A DNA stretch of 64,000 nucleotides from Antilocapra americana (taxonomy: Eukaryota; Chordata; Mammalia; Artiodactyla; Antilocapridae): the NCBI GenBank assembly GCA_007570785.1, contig ML664183.1:21095570-21159569 (forward strand). Reading direction: 5' to 3'. Each line of letters opens with the position of its first letter. Position 1 is the first letter of the stretch. This document shows positions 1 to 11,062 of this stretch, piece after piece. Position numbers and translations under genes: made by a program. The notes beneath the pieces were generated by a model, which saw only the letters and a program-made list of their open reading frames with translations, had not been told where the DNA came from and ran no database searches.

Positions 1-1983
1 TGGGCACCCTTGTCTTGTCCCTGATTTCAGGGGGAATGCTTCCAGTTTTTCACCATTGAGGATAATGTTTGCTGTGGGTTTGTCATATATAGCTTTTATT
101 ATGTTGAGGTATGTTCCTTCTATTCCTGCTTTTTGGAGGGTTTTTATCATAAATGGATGTTGAATTTTGTCAAAGGCTTTCTCTGCATCTATTGAGATAA
201 TCATGTGATTTTTATTTTTTAATTTGTTAATGTGGTGTATTACATTGATCGATTTACGAATATTGAAGAATCCTTGCATCCCTGGGATAAAGCCTACTTG
301 ATCATGATGTATGATCTTTTTGATGTGTTGTTGGATTCTATTTGCTAGAATTTTGTTGAGGATTTTTGCATCTAAGTTCATCAGTGATATTGGCCTGTAG
401 TTTTCTTTTTTTGTGGCATCTTTGCCAGGTTTTGGAATTAGGGTGATGGAGGCCTCATAGAATGAGTTTGGAAGTTTACCTTCGTCTGCAATTTTCTGGA
501 AGAGTTTGAGTAGAATAGGTGTTAGCTCTTCTCTAAATTTTTGGTAGAATTCAGCTGTGAAGCCATCTGGTCCTGGGCTTTTGTTTTTTGGAAGATTTCT
601 GATTACGGTTTCAATTTCCATGCTTGTGATGGGTCTATTAATATTATCTATCTCTTCCTGGTTTAGTCTTGGAAAGTTGTACTTTTCTAGGAATTTGTCC
701 ATTTCATCCAGGTTGTCCAGTTTATTTGCATATAGTTGCTGATAATAGTCTCTTATGATCCTTTGTATTTCTGTGTTTTCTGTTGTGATCTCTCCGTTTT
801 CATTTCTAATTCTGTTGATTTGGTTCTTCTCCCTTTGTTTCTTGATGAGTCTGGCTCATGGTTTGTCAATTTTATTTATCTTCTCAAAGAACCAGCTTTT
901 GGCTTGGTTGATTTTTGCTATGGTCACTTTTGATTCCTTTGCATTAATTTCTGCCCTGATCTTTAAGATTTCTTTCCTTCTACTAGACCTGGGCTTCTGC
1001 ACCTCTTCCCTTTCTAGTTGCTTTAGGTGTATAGTAAGGTCATTTATTTGATTTTTCTCTTGTTTCCTGAGGTGAGCTTGTATTGCTATGAACTTTCCCC
1101 TTAGCATTGCTTTCACAGTGTCCCATAGGTTTTGAGCTGTTGTGTTTTCATTTTCATTCGTTTCCATGCATAACTGAATTTCATTTTTAATTTCTTCTGC
1201 GATTTGTTGGTTATTCAGCAGTGTGTTGTTGAGCCTCCATATGTTGGAAGTTTTGAGAGGTTTTCTCCTGTAGTTGATATCTAATCTCACTGCATTGTGG
1301 TCAGAAAAGATGCTTGGGATGATTTCAATATTTTTGAATTTATCAAGGTTAGATTTATGGCCCAGGATGTGATCTATCTTGGAGAAGGTCCCGTGTGCAC
1401 TTGAGAAAAAGGTGAAATTCCTTGTCTTGGGGTGGAATGACCTATAGATATCAATTAGGTCTAGTTGGTCTATTGTTTCATTTAAAGTTTGAATTTCCTT
1501 GTTACTTTTCTGTCTAGTTGATCTATCCATTGTTGTGAGTGGTGTATTAAAGTCTCCTGCTATTATTGTGTTGTTGTTGATTTCCCCTTTCATATTTGTT
1601 AGCATTTGCCTTACATATTGTGGAGCTCCTATGTTAGGTGCATAAATATTTATAATTGTTATTTCTTCTTCCTCGATTGATCCTTTGATCATTATGTAAT
1701 GTCCATCTTTATCTCTTTTCACTGCCTTTATTTTAAAGTCTACTTTATCAGATATGAGTATTGCCACTCCTGCTTTCTTTTGGTCTTTATTTGCATGGAA
1801 TATCTTTTTCCAGCCTTTAACTTTCAGTCTATATGTGTCCCTAGGTTTGAGGTGGGTCTCTTGTAGACAACATATATAGGGGTCTTGTTTCTGTATCCAA
1901 TCGGCCAGTCTTTGTCTTTTGGTTGGGGCATTCAGCCCGTTTAAATTTAAGGTAATTATTGATAAGTATGATCCTGCTGCCAT
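1..1983 (-). pseudogene. L1 ORF2 (endonuclease + N-terminal RT), one nonsense codon, partial
   Basis: ORF2p nicks target DNA and reverse-transcribes L1 RNA at the nick. The ATG is at 1983-1981. The apurinic-type endonuclease domain fills about residues 5-240 and its expected catalytic set is visible: N13 in TLN, E42 in LQETH, Y114 in IYAPN, D144 and N146 in GDFN, D204 in KIDHIL, and D228 and H229 in SDHN. Numbering runs one behind human ORF2p, so there is no indel. A TGA at 858-856 (codon 376) lies in the linker before RT, where relatives have leucine. Past it the frame stays open for 285 codons to the window edge and includes NYRPISLMN and RT motif A ([12 protein letters not shown]599). The YADD box would lie beyond the edge. 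As it stands the product would be an endonuclease-only fragment of 375 residues. Confidence 0.92.
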
Positions 1984-2034
1984 TTACTTTATTGTTTTGG
2001 ATTCCAGATTATCTATCCCATCCGTGTTTCCTAT

Positions 2035-2961
2035 CTAGGCAAGTTCCTTTAGCATTCGTTGGAGGGCTGGTTTGGTGTTGCTGAATTCTCTCAGTTTCTG
2101 CTTGTCTGAGAAAATTTTGAATTCTCCTTCAAATTTGAATGAGATCCTTGCTGGGTAGAGTAGTCGGGGTTGTAGATTGTTTTCTTCCATGACTTTAAGT
2201 ATGTTTTGCCATTCCCTTCTGGCCTGAAGCGTTTCTGATGAGAGATCAGCTGTTATCCTTATGGGATTGCCCTTGTGAGTTATCTTTTGCTTCTCCCTTG
2301 CTGCTTTTAATATTTGGTCTTTGTATTTGATATTTGCCAATTTGATTAATATGTGTCTTGGGGTGTCCCGCTTGGGGTTCATTCTATTTGGGATTCTCTG
2401 TGTTTCTTGGACCTGAGTGGCTATTTGCTTCCCCAATTTAGGGAAGTTTTCTACAATTATCTCTTCAAGAATTTTCTGATGGTCTTTCTTTTTGTCTTCT
2501 TCTTCTGGGACTCCTATGATTCGAATATTGGTGCGTTTAATATTGTCCCAGAGGTCTCTAAGGTTGTCTTCATTTCTTTTAATTCTTTTTTCATTTTTCC
2601 TTTCTGTTTCATTTATTTCTGTCATTCTGTCTTCTATCTCACTTATTCTGTCTTCTATCTCTGTTATTCTACTGTTGGTTCCCTCCAGAGTGTTTTTGAT
2701 CTCATTTATTGCATTATTCATTGTATTTTGTCTCTTTTTCATTTCTTCTAAATCTTTGTTAAAGTTTACCTGCATCTTCTCAATCCTTGCCTGCAGGTTA
2801 TTGAGCTGTAACTCCAACTTATTTTCCAGGTTTTGGATCATTTTCACTATCATTATTCGGAATTCTTTGTCAGGTAGACTTCCTATCTCTTCGTCTTTTG
2901 TTTGGTCTAGGGGGTATTTATCCTGTTCCTTTACTTGCTGGGTATTTCTCTGCCTTTTCAT
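2035..2961 (-). CDS. L1 ORF1p RNA-binding chaperone, intact 308 codons
   Basis: ORF1p coats L1 RNA as a trimer in the cytoplasmic ribonucleoprotein and acts as a nucleic-acid chaperone. I start at the ATG at 2961-2959 (protein begins MKRQRN). The frame is open further upstream, but only from a TTG at 3009, and the other L1 copy has the same ATG at 43166. Visible parts: a basic N-terminus; a long coiled coil at about residues 35-145 with heptads such as ITEIEDRISEIEDRM; an RRM at about 145-240 (NIRIIGVPEEE as the RNP2-like strand, PRHILIKLANIKYK as the RNP1-like region); and a C-terminal domain at about 240-308 with the conserved block around LYPARISFKFEGE. The TAG stop lies 51 bases before the ORF2 ATG, the usual bicistronic spacing. 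There is no stop or frameshift, so it could still encode a full-length protein. Confidence 0.93.
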   Translation of the reverse strand: MKRQRNTQQVKEQDKYPLDQTKDEEIGSLPDKEFRIMIVKMIQNLENKLELQLNNLQARIEKMQVNFNKDLEEMKKRQNTMNNAINEIKNTLEGTNSRITEIEDRISEIEDRMTEINETERKNEKRIKRNEDNLRDLWDNIKRTNIRIIGVPEEEDKKKDHQKILEEIIVENFPKLGKQIATQVQETQRIPNRMNPKRDTPRHILIKLANIKYKDQILKAAREKQKITHKGNPIRITADLSSETLQARREWQNILKVMEENNLQPRLLYPARISFKFEGEFKIFSDKQKLREFSNTKPALQRMLKELA

Positions 2962-3404
2962 CTTGTTTATCTTGCTGTGTTGTCCCTTTATTGTGGGGAT
3001 TCCTCTCAATGGGAGGGGTTGGATGCGTGGTTTGTCGAAGTTTCCTGGGTGGAAAGGCTTGTGTGGTTTTCTGGTGGGTGAGTCTAGGTTTCCTCACTGT
3101 TACTGCTGGCCCTGGAGAGTCTCCGGGAGAGGTGAGGAATGACTGCGGCTCACTCTAAGCACGGAGCTCGATCTGCCGCGTGGACGCTGGTGCCGGTGGA
3201 GGCCACTGCTGGGGCGCCAGGTAAGAGCTGAAGACCTAGCCCCACCTAGCAGCCTGTAGGAACGAGTGCTAGAATACCTCAGGCCAAACAACTAGCTGTG
3301 CCACACACAACCCCAGCCATCAGCACGCAGCCTGCCCAAAGGCCTCCAGAGAGCGCGGCTGTTTCTGCCGCTGCAGTGCGCAGGCGCTGGTCCCAGAATC
3401 CAAG
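2962..3404 (-). promoter_or_regulatory. L1 5' UTR, short type unrelated to the one at 41933
   Basis: In mammalian L1 this region carries the internal promoter. Bases 2962-3102 (read minus) match the leader just upstream of ORF1 in the other L1 (43025-43165) almost base for base. From 3103 to about 3404 the sequence is GC-rich with several CpGs and shows no resemblance to the other copy's 1.1-kb 5' UTR. The 5' terminus cannot be fixed without the other flank, and 5' truncation is possible. Confidence 0.75.
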
Positions 3405-3416
3405 TTTTTCTTTTTA
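3401..3416. repeat. Candidate target-site duplication at the 5' end of the first L1
   Basis: On the minus strand the flank reads TTAAAAAG followed by an A-rich stretch, a good match to the L1 endonuclease site TT/AAAA. The partner copy should lie past the left edge of the window, so this is inference. Confidence 0.35.
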
Positions 3417-4929
3417 AGTAACTGATAGGGAAACTGTTTCCAGATAGTAGGGGTGAGCTTCTCTTGAGGTTGGTAGAATAGCTGAAATGTATGTCCTCTC
3501 AAATATTAGTCCTGCCATTCCTGAGATACCCTTTTGACAAAATACTCTTATATAATGGTCTCACTTATTGATCTGCTCTCAATCACTTGAAGATAGCATC
3601 ATATTCCTACCGCTGTCAGGAAATACAATGTGTCATTGATACACATGTCAAATTTCTATCTCTCAGTGCTCCCACATTTGAAAACTCATCAAGGAACAAA
3701 ATAGCACTTCATTCAATAAAGTGCTTAAAATGCTGGTCATTCTACATTCTTTATAAAAATAAAGAAACTATTCCATTTCTTTTATTCTGTGGCACATTTT
3801 GTTATTTACACAACAAAAAATAGCTAGACTCTTTGTTGGTTCAGGGTCTTTAATAGAAAAGTTATTATTGTTACTTTTTTGTAGAGAATTTCTTATGACC
3901 TTTCTATTGTAAATGAATTTTTATTAGATTGGGCAATGGTTCCAATTTTGAGGAGAAACCCTATGCATTAAATGTTTACATTTTTATTGTAATCTAATGA
4001 ATGCACTAAGGAAGAAGTGATTTACCAAATAGTTTACAGATTTATAATTAAGATTATTCTTATGAAATTCAAGTTTAGAATATGGGGAAGAAAGCTCCCT
4101 CAGCAGGCTCCCCACAGGGTTAAGGTGTTTAGAGTATATTTGGTTACATTCAGCTAAGTTATTTAATATGTAAAATCCTAAAATAATTTTCTTAAACAAA
4201 AATTTATCTAGACAGGAATAATGAAGGAAAAGAAAAAAAGGAGATAGCTAATGGGATTAGGACAGTGCCTAGCTTCTATTGCTTATACTCACATCTACCT
4301 TGGAGTAGACAGCATGCTGCCCTTTTATTTCCTATATTCTTTGAGAAGGTCAAAAACTCTCAAGTGAGTATTACTCTTAATCTTCCAAAATAAATAGCTA
4401 TGTTTGATATTTTCATGTTAAATTACAAGTGGGTAATAGGAATAATATATGATCATTTTCTTTAAATTTCTTTTTAAAAGTTTGTTTATATATGATTATG
4501 AATAAATTATAAATTCATTTTGTTGTATAATGCAGCCACTGCAAATTTTAGCATTACTTTCAATTTCTGTAGTTTATAAAATGATGTATAGAGACTCACA
4601 CAAACATGACCTCTTCCAGTCCATGAGGAAGAATACATATTCCTTGGCCTTAGATTTGTAAAATCTTATTTGATCAAAAGGTTAAGAGTTAACTAAAATT
4701 TTTAGAGAAATATTCTGCATTCTAGAATAGTAAACTGACATTCTTTGATTTCTCTATCATTTTGGCTTCAAATGATTATTTTAACAAGTTAATTAAATAT
4801 AAAATATTAATGTCTTTTTTCTTAAAGGAAAATTATGATTAATTAGTATTCATTGTAGGACTGTCCAATATATAACTTAATTCTCACCAATTTTATATTT
4901 GACATGCCTAAAAAGAAATGAACTGTGGA
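3417..4929. other. Unannotated AT-rich intergenic sequence
   Basis: I recognise no repeat family, gene or RNA here. Open frames are short (60-80 codons) with no protein-like composition. Confidence 0.6.
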
Positions 4930-5584
4930 GGTGAGAGCCAAAGAATTGATGTTTTTGAACTGTGGTGTTGGAGAAGCATCTTGAGAGTCCCTTGGACTGC
5001 AAGGAGATCCAACCAGTCCATCCTAAGGGAGATCAGTCCTGAATATTAATTGGAAGGACTGATGTTGAAGCTAAAACTCTAATACTTTGGCCACCTGATG
5101 CGAAGAGCTGACTCATTGAAAAAGACTCTGATGCTGGGAAAGATTGAAGGCGGGAGGAGAAGAAGACGACAGAGGATGAGATGGTTAGATGGCATCACCG
5201 ACTCAAGGGGCATGCTGCTAAGTTGCTTCAATCGTGTCCGACTCTGAGCGACCCCATAGACGGCAGCTCACCAGGCTCCCCCATCCCTAGGATTCTCCAG
5301 GCAAGAACACTGGAGTGGGTTACCATTTCCTTCTCCAATGCATGAAAGTGAAAAGTTAAAGTGAAGTCGCTCAGTGGGGTCGACTCTTAGCGACCCCATG
5401 GACTGCAGCCCACTAGGCTCTTCCTTCCATGGGATTTTCCAGGCAAGAGTACTGGAGTGGGGTGCCAGTGCCGAGTTTGAGTAAACTCTGGGAGCTGGTG
5501 ATGGACAGGGAGACCTGGCATGTTTCAGTCCATGGAGTCGCAGGGTCAGACACGACTGAGCGACTGAACTGAACTGAACTGAAA
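4930..5584 (+). mobile_element. BovB (RTE) 3'-end fragment, split by a BOV-A2
   Basis: 4930-5213 and 5476-5584 join as one BovB 3' end: the C-terminal coding tail, then the terminal untranslated part ending in repeated ACTGA units. It is strongly 5'-truncated. The BOV-A2 between the halves interrupts an otherwise continuous alignment to the uninterrupted copy at 16070-16478. Confidence 0.88.
5214..5475 (-). mobile_element. BOV-A2 dimeric SINE inside a BovB
   Basis: Two diverged Bov-A monomers joined by a GAAAGTGAAAAGT-type linker (about 5343-5366) are seen in reverse orientation, as in the copy at 19531. The element inserted into an existing BovB 3' end and so is younger than it. I could not define a clear target-site duplication. 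Confidence 0.88.
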
Positions 5585-5744
5585 AAGAAATGAAACTTGC
5601 TGAATTACATACAACATTAAGTAACATATCCAGAGAATAATCATATTTTTACCTTATTATTATTTTTAGAAAATTGGGGCAAAGCATTGATTCCTTAATA
5701 CTATTGTTGCATAAATTTCACATCATTCTGAACATTCTAAAACT

Positions 5745-6565
5745 ACTTACTATTTCAAACTCAATCTGTCTACATCTAAATTCATGATCTCCCCTAAAAT
5801 TGTGGTCTTTTCTACCTCAGCTAAAAGGTCTTACTCTGTAACTATTTATCTCCATCTTTGCCTACTTTTACTGCACTCCCTGCTGATTTCCAAATAAATC
5901 AGGCATCATATATACGTATATGTGTACAGGTGGGTTACTTAGGTGGCGCTAGTGGCAAAAAACCCACCTGCCAATGCAAAAGAGACATAAGACATGAGTT
6001 CAATCCCTGGGGTCAGGAAGATCCCCTGGAGGAGGAAATGTGTATATGTACATAGAATTTCCTTTAAAAAAAAAAATCTTTCCACTAGTCTCTAGATCCA
6101 ATTTCACTTTCTAACAACCCCTCATATAAACTACCATTGCCTCTTGCTTGTACTATGCCTTAGGTATTTATCTATCTTGTCTATAATGTTATCTTTCTCC
6201 ATCAGCCCTTACACAAATCCATTCTCACTATAGCTAGTATCTATTTTAGAATAAACAGGATCATATCATCACAACTTTCTTCTTCTCTTGTCTCTACTTT
6301 TAGAACTCCAGTGGATTCACTTATAGTTATGAATAAAATTATTATCCCTGCCAGTAAACTTTGTTCCCTAAACACCTCCTCAGTTTCATTAGCATTTGAT
6401 TTACACTGGCCTTCATGAAGACTTTTGATCATGTACTTATCATGGAGACTTCATCTGCTTCCTCCATTTGAAATAATCCCCTTGCCTCAACATTGTTCAT
6501 AGTCCCTGGCTTAGAGTAGAGATCCTATAAAAGTGTATTGTGCAAATAAATGGATGAATGAATAA
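5745..6565 (+). mobile_element. Old L2 LINE 3'-end remnant, split by a Bov-tA
   Basis: The text follows the L2 3' region: an early segment with 'ctcaatctg...catgatctcccc', and a terminal part at about 6490-6565 with 'catagtccctggcttagag' and an AATAAATGGATGAATGAATA end typical of L2. Divergence is high. The Bov-tA at 5930 sits within it. Confidence 0.65.
5930..6042 (+). mobile_element. 3'-truncated Bov-tA SINE (tRNA half only)
   Basis: This has the Bov-tA 5' start, the tRNA-like B-box region (GTTCAATCCC near 5998-6007) and the following GGAAGATCCCCTGGAGGAGG, then stops at 'gaaatg' before the Bov-A part. Flanks show an imperfect repeat (near 5915-5929 and 6043-6057), so it may be an insertion that ended early rather than a later deletion. 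Confidence 0.8.
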
Positions 6566-6841
6566 TGACTAAAGCAATTAGTACCTCAGACATATTATAT
6601 ATGCATTACAGATATCCATTACAGAATTATAGAAAAATTAATTCATTAGCAGAGGTACAGTGACTTATAGAAAAATCAGTGTCTCTGACTGATTAAAGTA
6701 ATTACAATTAAATTATAAACCAAAATAACCATAAGGGGTCAGTTTAGAAGTGGCAGTTAATTTTACATTGTTCTTATTGCCTTACATTTTACAGCAAAAT
6801 CCAAAGAAAACAAATGTCCCTAATGCATCTTACAGAAAAAT

Positions 6842-7082
6842 ATTAGTCTTTAATGGTGCTGCTCCCATGGCTCAGTGGGTAAAGAATTTGCCTGCAATAC
6901 AGGAGACACAAGAGACATGGGTTTGATCCCTGGGTCAGGAAGATGGCCTGGAGAAAGAAATGGCAACCCACTCCAGCATTCTTGCTTGAAAAAATCCTGT
7001 GGACAGAGGAGCCTGGTGGACTCCAGTCCAAAGAGTTACAAAAAAGTGGACAGGACTGAGACTGAGCATACATTAGTCTTTA
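6842..7082 (+). mobile_element. Bov-tA SINE with 11-bp target-site duplication
   Basis: The SINE body is 6853-7071, with tRNA-like head and Bov-A tail ending in 'ggactgagactgagcatac'. ATTAGTCTTTA flanks it at 6842-6852 and 7072-7082, an exact 11-bp duplication that fixes both ends. Confidence 0.92.
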
Positions 7083-8124
7083 TTAAAGTAACTTTGACCA
7101 AAGTGTTTTTTTTTTTTAAAGTGTTGTAACTTTCCAATGTGGAGAATGAGAATGAGGTGATGAAATCTGATAAACCTATTCTGACATATATTTTTTCATT
7201 TATTTTAGAAGCATCTCTTCAAATAACTCTTTATATTAAACCTGTTCAAAGTGATTTTGAATCTCAAATCTGAAAGAATGTGCACAAAATACTTAAGAAA
7301 TGCATTTTAGAAGTCCTAGTGAGGATACTTTATTTTTTTCTAGTGCAATTTTGCAATAGAATCCAACTGATTAATACACTTAGTATAATTCAATTGATTA
7401 GTACAATATATTCAAGAATATATGCTGCCAAACTTAGCATACATGTTATGAGAAGAGAGTCTATTTTGAGATTCTCTGAGGTTAGAATATCATTTTGCCT
7501 TTGTACATACTTTTGAAATCTACTTGCTCCTATATGTCTTTAAAGAAAGTGTGTCACATTTTTTTAAAATACATACTTGTGTTCTTTGCTAGAGCAATAT
7601 ATATTTGCAATTTGGTGTAGACCCAAAAAAGAAATTCCATTTGAAATATGGGTATAATAATCATAAAACCATATAATTCTGAATGAGATTCAGTTATTTT
7701 CAAAATGTATTATTTTTTATATTCTAAGTCATTGATTAAAAAATATCTATTATTTGTTTACTCTAGAAAAACACATCGGCAATATTAAATTGCAGCATTT
7801 CATATCACAATGTGTTTGTTCAAGGTCAAGAAGGAGTACTACTAGTTGACATATATCTGGGGGAATATGATTGAATCTCATCTGTGTTCAAAGGGCTTTC
7901 TCATAAGTTTCTAGTTATTTGTATTAGCAATTCTGTTACTGACCAGTTGTTACTACAATTAATCTTCTCCAGCAATGAGAAAGGGTTAGTAGAAAATCTA
8001 GAATTACAGAGTTCCCTTGTAAAGATATTGGTATAATCTAACTTTCAACTTTAGCATGGGAATTGCATTGAAATTTTTTTTCCTAGTAAATAGAAGCTGA
8101 TTTTCTTACTGTGTTTAGAATATA
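7083..8124. other. Unannotated AT-rich intergenic sequence
   Basis: I see no recognisable repeat, gene or RNA. A short T run lies near 7107-7117. Confidence 0.6.
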
Positions 8125-8201
8125 TTGGGCTTCCCAGAAAGTTCATTCAGATTTCATTAAGATGTTACAAAAAACCCAAACATACTTTTTGGCCAACCCA
8201 A
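8125..8201. mobile_element. Mariner-like MITE, about 77 bp, TA-flanked
   Basis: It starts TTGGGCTTCCCAGAAAGTTC and ends in CTTTTTGGCCAACCCAA, imperfect inverted termini around a nearly palindromic centre, flanked by TA on both sides (8123-8124 and 8202-8203). This is the form of short non-autonomous Tc1/mariner elements in artiodactyls. It has no coding capacity and moved by cut-and-paste with a transposase supplied in trans. Confidence 0.8.
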
Positions 8202-8275
8202 TAAATTAGCCTCTGTGTAACTTTGGTTCACCCTATGGAATGAAGCAGCTAGTTTTATGTATCAAACAAACACTC

Positions 8276-8610
8276 CTGAAAGTCCCTTGGGCAGCAAGGA
8301 GATCAAACAAATCAATCTTAAAGGAAAACAATCCTGAATAGTCACTGGAAAGACTGATGATGAAACTCCAGTATTTTGGTATCTGATTCAAACAGATGGC
8401 TTATTGGCAAAGTCCCTAATGCTAGGAAAGATCAAGGGCAGAAGAAGAAGAGGGTGTCAGAGGGTGAGATGGATGGACAGTATCATTGATGCAATGAACG
8501 TGAACTTGGGCAAACTCTAGGAGATGCTGAAGGACGAGGAAGCCTGGCATGCTGTGGTCCATGGGGTTGCAAAGAGTTGGACACAACTGAGTGACTGAAC
8601 AACAAAAAAC
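8276..8610 (+). mobile_element. BovB 3'-end fragment
   Basis: Aligns with the 3' portion of the other BovB copies from 'agtcccttgg' to the tail 'caactgagtgactgaacaac'. It is 5'-truncated and more diverged than the 16070 copy. Confidence 0.85.
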
Positions 8611-9510
8611 TAAAATACATTATAAATGCTTTCAAATGTCACACTTTTGGGGATCTGCTTTCAAAAAACACATTTAAATGGGCTGGAGAAAAGGACTATT
8701 GGTTTTAATGGATCCAGGGAGCTCTCAGTGATAAACACACATTGCCTATACTGGCTTGGGTCCAGTGAAAGTAATTCACTGGACAATATTCCTTCTACTT
8801 TTCTTTTTTTGGGACTATATCTCACTTTGTATTGTCAAAGGAACACCCATGAAATTAATATTTAATAAATTATATTTGACAAAGATCTTAGTTTGAATTT
8901 AAAACTTGGAAATTTAGAGCATAAATTGATTTTTTCCCAAGTTCAGTATCACTAGGAAGGGAATTGGACGGTATCTCCTTTAAAGTGGTCCTCATCTGAT
9001 AATAGACAGAAGCTTTAGAGGTTTTAAAATATGTGTGTGCATTCTGGTAATTTTTATATTATTAGAATGAAAATACACGCTGGGATTTTTTTTTCCTTTG
9101 GTCTAAAATACCATCCAATTCTTTCTGTAACCAGAGAGGCTAAAAGTCCAGTTAAGATTATTTTTTAAAAGTAGACCTAGCAGTTAGAAATATGAAGTAC
9201 CTGTAGCCAAGGAAATGCTTACTGTGCTTTCTAGAACTTAAATTAGCTAAAGTGAGGCAGAAATATAACAAAAGTTGAGACAGACAGAATTACTAGACAA
9301 AGAAACAGGAGAGAGGTATAATTAGAATGAAAGACAGAGTTGAGTGAAACATATTTAAAAAATGAGAAGAATAAAGTAATTGCAAAGTATTCAGATATGA
9401 GTGAAGAAAGATAAATAAGGAGCTAAAGAAGCTTCTTTATAAAAAATTAAACTAATACAAATTGAGAAAAATTTGAAGGATGTAAATAAAAGAAAAAAAA
9501 ATGGAAAAGG
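8611..9510. other. Unannotated AT-rich intergenic sequence
   Basis: No repeat family, gene or RNA recognised; A-rich around 9240-9500. Confidence 0.55.
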
Positions 9511-9866
9511 TGGTGATTCCCCAGTTGCTCAGTGGTAAAGAATCCACCTACCAATGCAGAGTCATGCATTAGGATCCCTGATCCTGAAGACCCCACATGC
9601 TGCGAAGCAGCTAAGCTCATGTACAATGACTGAGCCTGTGCTCTCGATCCCAGGGGCCACAGCTACGAGCCCACGAGCTGCAGTTTAACTGAAACCTCAC
9701 TCACGCCTCAGAGCCCTTCTCTACAACAGGAGAGGCCACTTTAATGAGAATCCCTGGGCACTGCAATGAAGATTAGTCCTTGCCCGCCGCAACTAGAGAA
9801 AGCCATTGTGCAGCAATGAAGACCCAGCACAGCCAAAATCAAATGAATAAATAAATAAAATTATTG
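9511..9866 (+). mobile_element. CHR-type tRNA-derived SINE (cetartiodactyl)
   Basis: It has a tRNA-Glu-like head shared with Bov-tA ('gctcagtggtaaagaatccacc'), then the CHR body with 'aagaccccacatgctgcg', 'gagcctgtgctc', 'cactgcaatgaagattag' and 'caatgaagacccagcacagcc', and a tail of AAATAAATAAATAAA. The copy at 17167 is a shorter relative. This family is older than Bov-tA. Confidence 0.85.
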
Positions 9867-10169
9867 AAAAATTGAAATGGTATAAATTCTATGCCTGACA
9901 CTTTAATAAATGCAGCAGAAAATTTCACAGGATAGAGGGGCTTAAAATCATTCAAAGAACTGTAGCATGAAGAAATAAGTATGTAGAAAGCACAGTGATT
10001 GTTCTAAGAAGTTGTCAATTTAATATAGTGTGTAATTGTATGTGTGGTCTGTATGTTTGTGTAAATGTTTTCAGATAAAAGAAACCAAAAGAAATATTGA
10101 TTAATGACAATGTAACATTGTCTGTCTATTTAATTTGAAAATAGTAGTACTTATTATAATATACCCAAA

Positions 10170-10400
10170 ATATATTTTTATCATTTCCTATGTGCTAGAA
10201 AACATGCTAAACAACTTACATACATACCATCAGTTAATCCTAACAGCAATCAAATCAGAGTTGCTGTTATCCTGTTTAACAGATAGAGATCTAACTTGTA
10301 GAGTGATTATATAATTTATCAAAAATCACATATTGATTTTGCCAGGATTTGAACAAAGTCTATTTGATTCCAAAGCTCAGGCTTTAAATACTGTGCCATA
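10170..10400 (-). mobile_element. MIR SINE remnant
   Basis: In reverse orientation, 'tcctatgtgctagaaaacatgctaa', 'aatcctaacagcaatcaaat', 'tttaacagatagagatctaac' and 'gccaggatttgaacaaagtc' follow the MIR consensus order. It is strongly diverged. Confidence 0.7.
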
Positions 10401-10944
10401 GATGATCTTTCATATCCCACATACTGATGCTTCCTCATTAATCCTCTCATGTTCCCTTTGCTTTGACTGCATATATAAATTTATATGCATCAGATTTAAA
10501 TCTAAAGTAGCTCCTTATCCATTTTCCATGTAGCTCAAAAGTGTCTCATCCTATAAGTCTTTCTTCCACAAACTACATCTGATACAGACTGTAGCATACC
10601 TCTAGGCAGGCAGCATAAATGTCATCTTTTTAACATCAGCCTCTCACAATCTATATACAGTATATTGATTTATACTTGTAATCCCTTTTGCTGATGTTTC
10701 ATATAATGTAGGCATTAACATACATGAGGTCAAGAAGTGTATCTCATTCATATTTTCAACCCCAAATGTAGCACAAAACTGGCATATGCTAATAAATATA
10801 TATCGAATAAAAGAACATATAGTAGAAATTGATAATAATTTCTGCCATTCTCTTAAGGTTCCATGGATTGGTGCTCATATTATTATACTTTCATGACTAC
10901 TCTAGCACTTTATACTCAGGCTGTAAAAGCCAGGCTACCTAAGC

Positions 10945-11062
10945 AAGGATTATGACTCTTAGATATAGGAGCTGTGTGACTTTAAGTGAGATAGCTTGCT
11001 AACTTTAAAGCTTCAGTTTCCTCATCTGGAAAATGGGAACAACAATAGAACTTATCTTGCAG
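10945..11062 (+). mobile_element. MIR SINE remnant
   Basis: 'agctgtgtgactttaagtgag' followed by 'cttcagtttcctcatctgga' and 'aatgggaacaacaatagaac' is the MIR core and 3' part. It abuts a short L1 end at 11063. Confidence 0.75.

Larger units (their letters stand above)
1..3404 (-). mobile_element. Young L1 (LINE-1) element, 5' half, 3' end outside window
   Basis: Read on the minus strand, this is 5' UTR, ORF1, a 51-base spacer, then ORF2 running off the left edge inside the reverse transcriptase domain. The order, spacing and protein motifs are those of mammalian L1, and the sequence closely matches two other L1 copies in the window (36366-38156 and 41933-45237), as expected for a recently active ruminant family. 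ORF1 is uninterrupted. ORF2 shows a single stop in its 661 visible codons and no frameshift. The right boundary near 3400 is where L1-like GC-rich sequence gives way to AT-rich flank. The matching 3' flank is outside the window, so the target-site duplication cannot be confirmed. Confidence 0.93.

Noticed and set aside
2492..3142. Long plus-strand frame of 216 codons, and other plus frames at 557-1051, 2353-2751 and 2898-3158
   Set aside because: They lie antisense to the L1 ORFs and 5' UTR, and the L1 reading explains the sequence completely.
6853..7071. tRNA-like A and B boxes in the Bov-tA copies as possible tRNA genes
   Set aside because: They are SINE heads without a foldable full tRNA, part of a dispersed family with target-site duplications.
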